From the NCBI RefSeq assembly GCF_001524445.2, contig NZ_CP013419.1:310001-374000 (forward strand): a stretch of 64,000 bases of DNA, read 5' to 3'. Both the position numbers and the translations under genes were made by a program. The DNA comes from Burkholderia savannae. GTDB taxonomy: Bacteria > Pseudomonadota > Gammaproteobacteria > Burkholderiales > Burkholderiaceae. Shown here piece by piece: positions 17,299-25,723 of the stretch. The notes beneath the pieces are model-generated. The model was not told where the DNA came from, searched no databases, and saw only the letters and a list, made by a program, of their open reading frames with translations. Each line of letters starts with the position of its first letter. The stretch's first letter is position 1.

Positions 17299-17718
17299 GG
17301 ATAGCGTCCCCCTCAAAAGAATAGGATTTCATTATTTCATTGGTTGCGGCTCACGTGTCTCAGCACACACTGAAAAAGACTCGGATATGTCCGAGTCTCG
17401 ATTCGACCGCGTGCCTGGGGGCATCGCAAGTTGCGACATCGCTCATATTTCTCTTGCCATAGCCGAACACTCGGATTTTTCCGATAAAAATTAGGCCATA
17501 TCCCACAGGCGTGCATTGTTTGCTGCTGCATACTATATATGGTGAAATATTAAATCATAATCGCATTTGCTTTAAAAATGGCATGCCTGCTATCCAATTT
17601 GTTGATTTATTTCGAGCAGCTCGACTCGAATAAGCGGGGAAACGTCGGGCGGCATGCAGAGTTTCAGTCTTTTCTGACGGGTAAAACGCTAGTTTTGTAC
17701 GCCGATGAGTAAATAATT
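17299..17718. promoter_or_regulatory. Divergent promoter region of the fimbrial locus with inverted repeats
   Basis: A 420-bp gap between divergent genes. It holds a perfect inverted repeat, GACTCGGA-TATG-TCCGAGTC (17378-17397), a related TCGGATTTTTCCGA (17471-17484) exactly 90 bp away, and another palindrome, TCGCAAGTTGCGA (17424-17436), between them. The right part (17530-17720) is AT-rich. The first motif also occurs upstream of the autotransporter adhesin. Candidate regulators are the BvgA-like protein at 40047 and the ToxR-like protein at 2778. Confidence 0.55.
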
Positions 17719-18864
17719 ATGATATGGAACCGCAGGATCGGGAGGGCTGAACCGAAACAGCCAGGCGCAGCTGACGCTCTCCTCGTGCAAGACCGAAAAG
17801 CGCATTGCCTTGGAATGCTCATCGCGGCGATAATCGGTGTCTGGGGCGCCGCCACGTATGCAGCAGCGCCCCAGGTCGATGGTGTCGGTCCAACCCGATT
17901 GCTAAATCTACCGTCTCCTATTTCCGTGCCACGCGATGCCCCCCCCGGAACTCTGTTAACCGATTGGATTAAATCACCGGAAGATGGAGAAACATACTCG
18001 TGGACAACCAAAAATAGCATATTCGGTGACGGGGTCGGCATGGACCTTCATTACATAGGGGGCAATGCATCGGTAAATGACCTGGATGATGTTGTTGAAC
18101 CTCCGGAGAGCGGAGGTCGTGTCCAGGTAAGAAAAACCAATGTTCCCGGCATCGGCTTGGCACTATCTACGCGGGTTCATAACACTGCGTGTGGAAGCGA
18201 GTGGACGCCCTTTAGCGCTGCAAGTGATAATGGAGGGATACTTCTCTACCAGGAATTTTGCAAACATCAAACAAACGGTAATTTCAAGAGCGGCAGCCAA
18301 CTGGCTGTTGCGCTCGTGAAACTCGCCGATCAAGTATCACCTGGCACCGTTAGTGCGACTTCTGTGGTCCAAGGGACCCCATGGAATAACGATCGCAAAA
18401 TGTCTGGCAGCCCGACACCGACTACGTACAAAATAACCGCGGTTCAAATTACGCAGTCGACTTGCCAAACGCCCAATGTCCCAGTCGATATGGGCACGGT
18501 CTCGGCAGGGGATTTCGAGGGTGTCGACACCAAAACCACGCCGAAGGATTTCAAGATCATGTTGAAAAACTGTCCGGGGGGTATGAACAGCATCAAATAT
18601 CAACTGGACCCAACTACTCCGATCAAGGATAAGTCCAACTCGGTGATCACCCTCCAAGCTGGCGGCGCCACGGGTGTTGGGCTGCAACTGATGGACAATT
18701 CGGGCAGCGCGGTGCCGTTGCAGGAGGCTATCCCAGTTAGCGATTACCACGGCAGCGGCGGAAACTTTACCATTCCGCTGAAAGCGGCATACTACCAGAC
18801 TGATTCGAAAATTACGGGTGGCGCAGCCAACGCGGCGGTCGACTTTACGATGACGTATGAGTAA
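17719..18864 (+). CDS. Fimbrial tip adhesin-like protein
   Basis: A 381-residue two-domain protein, twice the size of a pilin, as in FimH-type tip adhesins. The N-terminal part (residues 50-240) is a putative receptor-binding domain with few recognisable motifs. The C-terminal 150 residues form a pilin domain (SQSTCQTPNVPVDMGTVS type, then LKNCPGG, ending ANAAVDFTMTYE). A hydrophobic segment, LIAAIIGVWGAATYAAAP, is the signal; initiation at ATG 17719 gives an unusually long leader and ATG 17815 is a plausible alternative. It is transcribed away from the pilin-chaperone-usher operon. Confidence 0.8.
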   Translation: MIWNRRIGRAEPKQPGAADALLVQDRKAHCLGMLIAAIIGVWGAATYAAAPQVDGVGPTRLLNLPSPISVPRDAPPGTLLTDWIKSPEDGETYSWTTKNSIFGDGVGMDLHYIGGNASVNDLDDVVEPPESGGRVQVRKTNVPGIGLALSTRVHNTACGSEWTPFSAASDNGGILLYQEFCKHQTNGNFKSGSQLAVALVKLADQVSPGTVSATSVVQGTPWNNDRKMSGSPTPTTYKITAVQITQSTCQTPNVPVDMGTVSAGDFEGVDTKTTPKDFKIMLKNCPGGMNSIKYQLDPTTPIKDKSNSVITLQAGGATGVGLQLMDNSGSAVPLQEAIPVSDYHGSGGNFTIPLKAAYYQTDSKITGGAANAAVDFTMTYE

Positions 18865-18865
18865 C

Positions 18866-19057
18866 TAAAGTCGACCGGCCAAAATTGACCCAAGACGTTT
18901 CTTGTAGCCATTTGGCAAGTGAGTTCTCTTTTATCTTAGAGGCAAGGAGAACTCGATGAAGAAGCGATTTACCGACGAGCAGGTCATCCGGATCTTGCGC
19001 GAGGCCGAGAGCCGGGACGAGCCGGTGAAGGATCTGTGCAAGCGCCACAACCTGATT
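18866..19057 (+). pseudogene. IS3-family (IS407-like) left end and OrfA fragment
   Basis: The sequence GACCGGCCAAAATTGACCC is an IS407-like terminus. It is followed by an AAGGAG site and an ATG at 18956 for MKKRFTDEQVIRILREAESR and KDLCKRHNLI, the first 34 residues of an IS407-type OrfA. The frame then leaves the family, so the rest is deleted. Confidence 0.7.
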
Positions 19058-19190
19058 AACGCGCGGCATGCTTTACGTGCCAGCGTCAATCAACAAACGC
19101 GCATCAGCGACAATCAAAAAAGCGCGTCAGTCAATAAACACTTGCCTGCGTCAATCAACATCGGCATCATCAACCTTGCCGCGACACTCT
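19058..19190. other. Short region with GCGTCAATCAAC repeats
   Basis: GCGTCAATCAAC appears twice, with related versions between them (GCGTCAGTCAATAAAC), between two IS remnants. No gene was recognised. Confidence 0.25.
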
Positions 19191-19868
19191 CATCTTGTTT
19201 GTCGCGCCACACGCAGAGAAAAACGAATTGTTCGGAGCCGACTGTGTAGCCATGCGAGGGTACGCTCGACGACCCAGCGTGTCTTGCCAAGGCCGCTGCG
19301 GTGAGGCTCTCCACGGCGAGCGATCTGCGTGGCGATACCGGCAGCGTGCAGAAGCTTGCGATATTTGCCGTGGTCGTAGCCGCTCGCTTGCACGACGACG
19401 AGCTTTGACAGCGGCCGTCCACGCTTGCCGCGAATGGGAGGAATGGCCCTGATCAGAGGCAGTAGTTGAGCGACGTCGTTGCGGTTGGCGCCAGATCGGT
19501 GGGATAGGGTCCTGTTTTTGACCTGATCCCACTGCGCGAATGGAGGAAGAATCGATAACCACGCGAGACCAGTCGATGCGATCGGCCGCTCGAAGTTTCG
19601 TCAGCAGCACCTCGTGCAGCCGGTCCCAGGCGCCTGCCTGTTACCAGTCGCGCAGTCTGCGCCAGCAACTCATGCCCGAGCCACATCCCATTTCCTGCGG
19701 AAGCATCTCCCAGGGAATGCCGGATTGCAGCACGAACAGGATGCCGGTGAGCACGGCGCGGTCGTCGTGCGGCTTGCGTCCCGGGTATCGCGTGCGGCGT
19801 GGCTTCGGTGGTGGCAGCAGCGGTTGGATTAGTGATCACAATTCGTCATCGAGTATCGGTTTTGCCAT
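19191..19868 (-). pseudogene. IS5-family (IS427/IS1031-like) transposase, broken
   Basis: Pieces in different minus frames give MAKPILDDEL (then a stop at a TGG-to-TGA site), GIPWEMLPQEMGCGSGMSCW, a further stop, DWSRVVIDSSSIRAVGSGQK, and finally YDHGKYRKLLHAAGIATQIA with TRWVVERTLAWLHSRLRTIR. These are the ordered blocks of an IS427-group transposase, broken by at least two stops and a frameshift. It is inactive. Confidence 0.8.
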
Positions 19869-20062
19869 AACCCCCTCGTCAGCGAAACGACGAAGAGGTT
19901 AACAGAGCGTGCGCCGGGTTAGCAGCCCCCGCTACTCATTTTGCTAGATCCTGTAACGGCTGAAGGGAAAACGATCCAGTCTGGAGGCGTGTAGGCGTTC
20001 CTGCTGCCGGGCTTCGTCTACTCGCCCGACGAGCTCAAGCAACTGCACGAGAAGGAGCCGAA
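19869..20062. other. Intergenic region ending in a phage gene tail
   Basis: The last 80 bases, in the frame of FLLPGFVYSPDELKQLHEKEPK, end at a stop overlapping the Rz start and follow an in-frame TAG. This looks like the 3' end of the phage gene that preceded Rz, truncated on its left. The rest shows nothing I recognise. Confidence 0.35.
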
Positions 20063-20611
20063 ATGATCTTCATGAAATCCGCGTGGCCGTATTTGCTGAC
20101 AGCGCTGCTCGGCGCGGCGGTCGGTGCCGGCGTCGAGCACCTGATCGGCGCGCGCCTGCTCGCCGACGAGCAGGCAGCGCGCTCGGCGGACGCGCAGCGG
20201 CACGCGAACGACCTGACGACGATCTCGCACGCGGCGCTTGCCGCGGAGCAGCGCGCGATCGCCGCCCACGACGCTGCCGCGTCGCAGGTGGCCGTCATTG
20301 ATGCACAACTCACGAAGGAGCGAACCGACCATGAAACCGAAAATCGCAGCCTGCGCGCTGTTCTGGCTGCTGGCACTGACCGGCTGCGCGTCGCCGTCCG
20401 CAACTGTACTGCAGCCGGTGCCGACGGTCTGCCCGGAGCTGCCAGCGCCGCCGGCGTGGGCAATGGTGCCGCCGCCGTTGCAGACATCGACCCAGCGGTT
20501 GCGGAACGCGTTTTTGGGGTCGCCGGCGACGACCAGCGCGAAATCGACAAACTGAAGGCGGTGCAGGCATGGGCGTGCGCGGTGCGGCCGGCGACGCCCG
20601 GCTGCCAGTGA
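20063..20611 (+). CDS. Phage i-spanin (Rz-like lysis protein)
   Basis: A 182-residue protein with an N-terminal inner-membrane anchor (WPYLLTALLGAAVGAGVEHL) and a long Ala/Glu/Arg-rich coiled coil (residues 30-110), the layout of Rz i-spanins. The Rz1 gene lies wholly inside it in another frame, the classical embedded arrangement. Spanins fuse inner and outer membranes in the last step of host lysis. Only fragments of the phage remain, so it is probably a relic although the frame is intact. Confidence 0.8.
   Translation: MIFMKSAWPYLLTALLGAAVGAGVEHLIGARLLADEQAARSADAQRHANDLTTISHAALAAEQRAIAAHDAAASQVAVIDAQLTKERTDHETENRSLRAVLAAGTDRLRVAVRNCTAAGADGLPGAASAAGVGNGAAAVADIDPAVAERVFGVAGDDQREIDKLKAVQAWACAVRPATPGCQ
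20331..20555 (+). CDS. Phage o-spanin (Rz1-like lipoprotein) embedded in Rz
   Basis: This 74-residue lipoprotein begins MKPKIAACALFWLLALTGCAS, a signal sequence with lipobox LTGC. The mature part is short and Pro-rich (VPTVCPELPAPPAWAMVPPP), typical of Rz1. It lies entirely within the Rz gene in the +1 frame, with GGAG before the ATG. It would sit in the outer membrane and bind Rz across the periplasm. Confidence 0.8.
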   Translation: MKPKIAACALFWLLALTGCASPSATVLQPVPTVCPELPAPPAWAMVPPPLQTSTQRLRNAFLGSPATTSAKSTN

Positions 20612-20645
20612 ATTCGATTGCTTGTGAGGCTATTCGAACCTAGAA

Positions 20646-21154
20646 AGAGGTGGCCTCACTCGTTCGGACAGTTTTCTGAGATTTTTAAGTGGAACGTCCG
20701 AGGCAATCATGCTGCCGATTTGATCGCAGGCAGCGTAGCGAAGTATGCCTCATCCGGCGTCCGATCCGCCAGGCTCGAATGGGGCCGTTTTCGGTTGTAC
20801 AGCTCGATGTAGTCGCCGATGGAGCGCCGGGCATGGCTGACCGACTCGTAAGCTCGCAGGTAAACCTCTTCGTACTTGACGCTGCGCCACACGCGTTCGA
20901 CGAACACGTTGTCGCGCCAGGCCCCTTTACCGTCCATCGACAGCCGCACGCCTCGACCCAGTACGGCCTCGGTGAACGCGCCCGCCGTGAACTGGCTGCC
21001 CTGATCGGTGTTCACAATGTCCGGCAGCCCGTAGCGCGCGAACGCTTCCTCGAGCGCCTCGACGGCGTGCACTGCTTCCAGCGTGATCGCCACCCGGTGC
21101 GAGAGCACCTTGCGACTTGACCAATCCACTACTGCCGTCAGGTACACGAAGCCT
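20646..21154 (-). mobile_element. IS3-family element, copy 2, truncated by IS66
   Basis: This is nearly identical to copy 3 (42708-43991) from its AGAGGTGGCC end through the C-terminal 140 or so codons of orfB ([20 protein letters not shown] to IKSAA; the second catalytic Asp is intact in VNTDQGSQF). It stops abruptly at GAAGCCT, where an IS66 left end GTAAGCGCG begins. The missing half of this copy is not adjacent, so a deletion followed the IS66 insertion. Confidence 0.85.
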
Positions 21155-21581
21155 GTAAGCGCGAATTTAACCCCACCTAGAATCGAAAGCTGAACGAGCG
21201 CAGGCTTGCGTCCGCAACTACAACTTGCGGACGCAACCGATGACACAGAACGAAGTTGATTTCCTGCCACTGCGGGTGACCGGCGTGACCGCGACGGGCA
21301 AGCGCAGGTTTGACGCCGAGGGTAAGCGCAAGCTGATTGAAGCCTGCCTGCAGCCGGGCGCGTCAATTGCCGGACTGGCGTTGAAGGCGGGTGTGAACGC
21401 GAACCAGCTGCATAAGTGGATTCAATTGCGCGAACGCGCGAATGCTGCTGTGACGGCGTGCGTCGAGCCCTTGCCATCGGCATTCGTGCCGGTCGTTCCG
21501 ATCAACGAGGTGGCACCGGTGCGCACGAACCCCGAGCCGGTGAACGTACGGCGAACGTCACACAGGTACGAAGCGGCGAAA
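21155..21581 (+). pseudogene. IS66-family left end with tnpA fragment
   Basis: This begins GTAAGCGCGAATTTAACCCC and carries the hairpin TTGCGTCCGCAA-N7-TTGCGGACGCAA just before the tnpA ATG (21240). TnpA follows for about 113 codons (MTQNEVDFLPLRV), differing visibly from the 29202 copy by Asp for Ala in RRFDAEGKR. It then fuses into phage tail DNA, so the rest of the element is deleted. Confidence 0.8.
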
Positions 21582-22002
21582 CCGTACAGCCTGCATCGCA
21601 TCACTTTCGACGATGCTGTTCGTGACGGCCTTTACCGGCGGATCTGTTTGCGCCGCGGCATCGAATGGACAGCCGAGGGTGAAGCAGCATGGGTCAAGGA
21701 AATCCGCGCATCGTATGTACGACGCAGCGACCAACGCGGAAAGGCTGGAGCCGCTCTCGTCGCGCGCGGCGGGCTTGCGTGCCCGCGTCGACCTGGATAA
21801 GGGCTACTGGTGGTCCAGTTCGAACCAGCAGCTTGTTGGCGTGACTGGTGTCGAGCGGCCGCTATCGGCGATGATCGACGATCCGCGATCGGAAGTGAAT
21901 CTGCTCAATGAGCAAGGCATCACGACGGTGTTCAACTCGTACGGTTCAGGCTTACGCCTGTGGGGCATGCTCTCTGATTTCCGCGCCAATATCGGCGGCT
22001 AA
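21582..22002 (+). pseudogene. Phage tail sheath C-terminal fragment, possibly fused to tail tube end
   Basis: In the frame ending at 22002 the sequence reads MYDAATNAERLEPLSSRAAG, KGYWWSSSNQQLVGVTGVER, RSEVNLLNEQGITTVFNSY and GSGLRLWG, the conserved C-terminus of P2/Mu-type contractile tail sheaths (P2 FI). It then switches to MLSDFRANIGG, which looks like the end of a tail-tube protein (FII), implying a deletion that fused the two. The first 120 bases are phage-like but unassigned. Confidence 0.65.
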
Positions 22003-22030
22003 TCGCCATATCCCCCTGTGATTCCTCGCT

Positions 22031-22059
22031 TTGACCCGCTTCGGCGGGTCGTTTTTTTT
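22031..22059 (+). terminator. Rho-independent terminator after the tail fragment
   Basis: A strong stem, GACCCGC-TTCG-GCGGGTC, is followed by a run of eight T. It lies 29 bases after the sheath/tube fragment stop and before the tail assembly genes. Confidence 0.85.
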
Positions 22060-22127
22060 AGCCTTCGTCAAAAGCGCTCCCGTGCGCGCAATTCGACAAT
22101 GTGTGCTCTATCCCTACGGAGCACATC

Positions 22128-22421
22128 ATGAAAATCCCGCTGAAATACCCCGTCAAACTCGCCACCGGTCAGACGCTCACGGAACTGACGCTTCAGCGCG
22201 GGAAGCGGAAAGACGCGGCCGCGGCGGCTAAATACAGCACGGACGCCGGCGACCAGGAAGACTTTTTGCTCGCGCGCCTGACCGACCTCACCGTCGAGGA
22301 CATTGGCGAACTCGATCTGGCCGACTCGAGGCGACTCATGGATGCCTTTCGCTGCATGGTTGAGGAACGGGATACCGCCGTCGATGCAGGCGCCGCAGGC
22401 GCAGTTGCCGCGAACCCCTGA
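22128..22421 (+). CDS. Phage tail assembly protein (P2 gpE-like)
   Basis: A 97-residue protein starting MKIPLKYPVKLATGQTLTEL, with GGAG before the ATG. The pattern (a short beta start followed by RKDAAAAAKY and LTDLTVEDIGELDLADSRRL) fits tail assembly chaperones of the gpE/gp41 type, which fold the tape measure protein. The next gene overlaps its end in the +1/-2 frame and a tape-measure start follows, matching P2/Mu tail order. Confidence 0.65.
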   Translation: MKIPLKYPVKLATGQTLTELTLQRGKRKDAAAAAKYSTDAGDQEDFLLARLTDLTVEDIGELDLADSRRLMDAFRCMVEERDTAVDAGAAGAVAANP

Positions 22422-22587
22422 ACCGCTGGATTCAGTGCTCCGACCATTGGATGAGCTGTTGCTGCTCGTGCTGAAGATGCAACCGTCCGAAATCGCTGAT
22501 TTGGATTTGGACGACTACTGGCACTGGATCGATGCCGCGGAGCGCGAGATCAAGCGGCGCACGGACGTGCTGAAGGCGACGTCGTAG
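22384..22587 (+). CDS. Phage tail assembly protein (gpE'-like)
   Basis: A 67-residue protein from ATG 22384, overlapping the preceding gene by 38 bases. The core, DELLLLVLKMQPSEIADLDL with YWHWIDAAEREIKRR, fits the short second tail chaperone (GpE' type) usually made as a frameshift extension of the first. Here the frame relation would need a +1 or -2 shift, as in Mu. Whether it is made alone or fused cannot be told from sequence. Confidence 0.55.
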   Translation: MQAPQAQLPRTPEPLDSVLRPLDELLLLVLKMQPSEIADLDLDDYWHWIDAAEREIKRRTDVLKATS

Positions 22588-22593
22588 CGGCCG

Positions 22594-22836
22594 TTAGGCG
22601 GTACGGCGATTGAGGCGGCCGACGAGCCAAACGGCCGCCTTGATCGCAGCCGCAATGAGGTACGAGCCGGTCACGACGATCGGCCCCAACAGGGCAATTC
22701 CAAGAAACGCGACGATGCCGAAGATGACAGGCACCGACCACCACGGCAGTTCAACGCAGAGCCATACGGCGAGCGCGATGCCTGCGAGCGTGATCACTGT
22801 GTACGTAAGGCCTTCGGCGATGGACTGAATGTTCAT
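22594..22836 (-). CDS. Small membrane protein among phage genes
   Basis: This 80-residue protein has three hydrophobic stretches (YTVITLAGIALAVWLCV; VPVIFGIVAFLGIALLG; VTGSYLIAAAIKAAVWLVG) and a basic C-terminus. It is on the opposite strand to the tail genes. It may be a prophage-borne accessory (moron) or a holin-like protein; no family was recognised. Confidence 0.4.
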   Translation of the reverse strand: MNIQSIAEGLTYTVITLAGIALAVWLCVELPWWSVPVIFGIVAFLGIALLGPIVVTGSYLIAAAIKAAVWLVGRLNRRTA

Positions 22837-22864
22837 GGGCGGATCGTAACTTTCCGGTAAGGGT

Positions 22865-22939
22865 ATGGCAAGCGAGTTCTATATTGGCGTAAAGATCGGC
22901 GCAACGCTACTCGGCAGTTTTGGCGCCGCACTGCGGTAA
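22865..22939 (+). pseudogene. Tail tape measure protein, first 24 codons
   Basis: The ATG at 22865 starts MASEFYIGVKIGATLLGSFG, a typical N-terminus of P2/Mu-like tape measure proteins. The frame ends at TAA after AALR, where IS66-derived sequence takes over. It completes the fossil order sheath, tube, E, E', tape measure. Confidence 0.6.
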
Positions 22940-23968
22940 ACGACACGCCAACATCGGTCGGTGATGTTCCCGCGCCGACTTTTACGCTCGTCACCTTGAG
23001 CGCGAAGAGCGCATCCATCTGCCCGCCGACGATGACTGCCCCGATTGCGGCGGGCAACTCAAACCGCTGGGCGAAGACGTCGCGGAACAGCTCGAATACG
23101 TCCGGGCGCACTTCCGCGTGATCCGCCACCGCCGTCCGAGGCTGGCCTGCGCATGCTGCGATCGTATCGTGCAGGCCGCGGCACCGAGTCGACCAATCGA
23201 TCGTGGCATCCCGGGGCCGGCGCTGCTCGCGCACATCGCCGTGTCGAAGTTCGCATACCACATCCCGCTGCATCGCCAGGCAGTCATGTACGCGCGCGAC
23301 GGCGTCGAGATCGATCCGGGTGCAATGGGGTATTGGATGGGAAGCATCACGGCGCTGCTTGCACCGCTGGTCGACACCGTACGCCGATACACGTTGGCTG
23401 GCGGCAAGGTTCACGGGGACGACACGCCGCTGCCAGTGCTGGCGCCCGGCAACGGTCGCACAAAGACAGGACGCCTGTGGGTCTACGTGCGCGATGACCG
23501 GTCAAGCGCTTCCGAAGAGCCGGCGGCGGTCTGGTTCACCTATACGCCAGATCGACGTGGTGAACATCCCCAGCAGCATCTCGCGCACTTCGCTGGCGTG
23601 CTGCAGGCCGACGCGTTCGCTGGTTACGCCGAGCTGTATCTCGACGGTCGCGTCCAGGAAGCTGCATGTATGGCCCACGCTCGCCGGAAAATCCACGACC
23701 TGCATGCGGTGCGTCCCAACGCCGTCACCGAAGAGGCGCTGCACAGGATCGGCGCGCTCTACAAGATCGAAGAGCAGATCCGCGGCAAACCGCCCGATGA
23801 ACGACGCAGAGTGCGCCAGGCACAGGCGGCGCCGTTGCTCGACGACATGAAGCGCTGGTTCGAAGCGACGCTCGGCACGCTCTCTGCGAAATCCGACACG
23901 ACCAAGGCAATTCGGTATGCGATGAATCGCTGGCCGGCACTGGTCTATTACTGCAGCGACGGGCGGGA

Positions 23969-24668
23969 CGATCGACCCAGATCATCGTCGATGACCTCGA
24001 TATCGCGAAACCCGCGGCGCTTTGCTTCTCCCACGAGTTCGTACTGGCGACGCTGGCTCTCGAGATTCATCTGGACCTGGGCCTGCGTCGACTGACGGAC
24101 ATAAACTACTGCCTTGCGCTGGAGAAGGGGCGCCGGCAAACGATCAGCGTTCGTCATCGTCACGCTCCTTCCCGGTGGTTGCGCCGGCGGCTTGGATCAG
24201 CAGGCTTGCAAGATGCGTGATTACCTTTGCGCGTTGCGCCTCGTTCATTCGCTGAAGCTCGGCGTTGTCGAACACCATGTTCATCTGGCGCGGCGTCACC
24301 GCCGGCGATTGCGGTCGTGCTGGAACACCCCTTGGCAGTTGGCCCATTGCGTTTCTCCCGGACGATGGTGGAACCGTCCGGCGAGTTTGCTCGCAAGCGC
24401 CGATCAACAAGCAGCCGATGCAGTGCGCATAGCACCGCCACGGTAACCTTCGGCTCGCCGAGCTCCATGACTGAACACACGGCCCGATCGAGCATCCACG
24501 CTGCCACCACCTTGACTACGCCAGGGCCAGCGTCGACATGCACCACGCGGCCGCCGCTGCGATTCTCTACGTCTCGAACCTTGACGCGGCGACCATACAG
24601 CGGATGCCAACGATAATGGACTTCAACTTCCTGCCCGATATGGGCAGAATGAATGCGAGCTTGCGATC
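23969..24668 (-). mobile_element. Truncated serine-recombinase cassette inside IS66 tnpC
   Basis: Three minus-strand frames are present. An N-terminal protein reads [20 protein letters not shown] and VKVVAAWMLDRAVCSVMELG (24668 to about 24400). A small ORF is at 24144-24347. The first 65 codons of a large serine recombinase (24163 to 23969: QRKAVVYVRQSTQAQVQMNL, ESQRRQYELVGEAKRRG) run out of frame into tnpC DNA. The catalytic Ser motif YVRQST is present but the rest of the enzyme is gone. Confidence 0.65.
24144..24347 (-). CDS. Small accessory ORF of the truncated recombinase cassette
   Basis: About 67 residues from MGQLPRGVPARPQSPAVTPR to ATTGKERDDDER, with a helical segment AELQRMNEAQRAKVITHLAS. 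Its stop overlaps the recombinase start region. The same position is filled by small accessory ORFs in related cassettes. The function is unknown. Confidence 0.45.
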   Translation of the reverse strand: MGQLPRGVPARPQSPAVTPRQMNMVFDNAELQRMNEAQRAKVITHLASLLIQAAGATTGKERDDDER

Positions 24669-24960
24669 GGGAGGCGCAACTACTTGTTCGCCGGCGCCGA
24701 CTCCGGTGGTGAACGGGCCGCCGCGATGTATAGCCTGATCGGCACCGCGCGCCTGAACGGCCTCGATCCGGAGGCGTATCTCGCCTACGTACTCGAGCGT
24801 ATCGCTGACCATCCGATCAACCGCATCGACGAGCTCCTACCTTGGAGCGTGGCGCCGTCGCTGCCGTCTACCGCTCACGTCGAGCCCATCCGATAGCATC
24901 GCGGATACCCTCCGTCAACGACATGCGCTACGGTGCTGACCGGGTGCTTACCACCGATCA

Positions 24961-25682
24961 TCAGGCTACCGAGAAACTCTCGGAAGACAGTGCGGTGACG
25001 GTTCCGTCATGCACCATGAATCGGAACTCGCCTTGAGGGCCGACCGCCGAAATCATGTTCAGCGAAAAGCGCTTGCCGGTCGCCTCCACTACCGGTGTGC
25101 AGCCCTGCGGCGCCCACGTCGTGCCAGTGTGATAATCCGAACGAATGTCCGACTCGTCGGCAAAGTAGATCGTTGCCCCGACTTCCCGAGCCTCGGCCCG
25201 AATCGCCGGATAGGTCTCGAATTCCCACTGGCGCACCAGCGTCGCGTCTTGTTGCCAGGCTTGGTACAGCGGTTTTTGCGCCGAGAAACCCAACAGCTTC
25301 ATGATGCGGCTCACACCAGACAGCGCCAGCTTCTTGCCGAACTGCCGCTCAATCAGCGCGGCAATCAACGGCAGCGTCCACAGCCCGAATTCAAACTTGA
25401 ACTGCAACGGACTGTGATCGCGTACCGCCTGCGCCAGCCACTGCATCTCTTCGGCGCTGACCTTGGGCGGTCGGCCTGGAATCGCCTTGGCGAGCAACGC
25501 GTTCGACCGCCATTGGCAAAGTCGGCCAGCCAACGGTAAACGCCGTGTTCGTGCACCCCATAAGCCGCAGCCACGCTGGCCACGTCCCGTCCTTCGCGTA
25601 TGGCCTTTGCCGCCTGCTGGCGCATCGCCTGCAACGTCGCGTGATTCAGCTTCCGACCGTCCGATGTGCCTTTCGATTTCAT
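24961..25682 (-). pseudogene. IS630-family transposase, frameshifted and 3' truncated
   Basis: The N-terminus, MKSKGTSDGRKLNHATLQAM with YGVHEHGVYRWLADFANGG, is in one frame and the remainder (ALLAKAIPGRPPKVSAEEMQ, TIYFADESDIRSDYH, FRFMVHDGTVT) in another. A single-base loss near 25515 (GGTCGAACG for expected GGTCAGAACG) explains this. The frame leaves the family after DGTVT, so the C-terminus with the third catalytic residue is missing, next to the IS66 right end at 24951. Confidence 0.8.
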
Positions 25683-25723
25683 CCATGCATTATCTCATGG
25701 CATTGACAATACTTTCTGGAAGG

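Larger units (their letters stand above)
22985..24951 (+). pseudogene. IS66-family tnpC and right end, interrupted by a recombinase cassette remnant
   Basis: TnpC blocks run from HLEREERIHLP through DCPDCGGQLKPLGEDV (zinc finger), YHIPLHRQAVMYARDG, GKVHGDDTPLPVLAPG and RWPALVYYCSDGR to 23968. The sequence resumes at 24668 with [20 protein letters not shown] and [20 protein letters not shown], stopping at 24895. The right terminus GTGCTTAC ends at 24951. About 16 codons (the VEIDNLIAERALR region with a catalytic Glu) are lost at the break. It belongs to a different IS66 branch from the 29116 composite. Confidence 0.8.
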
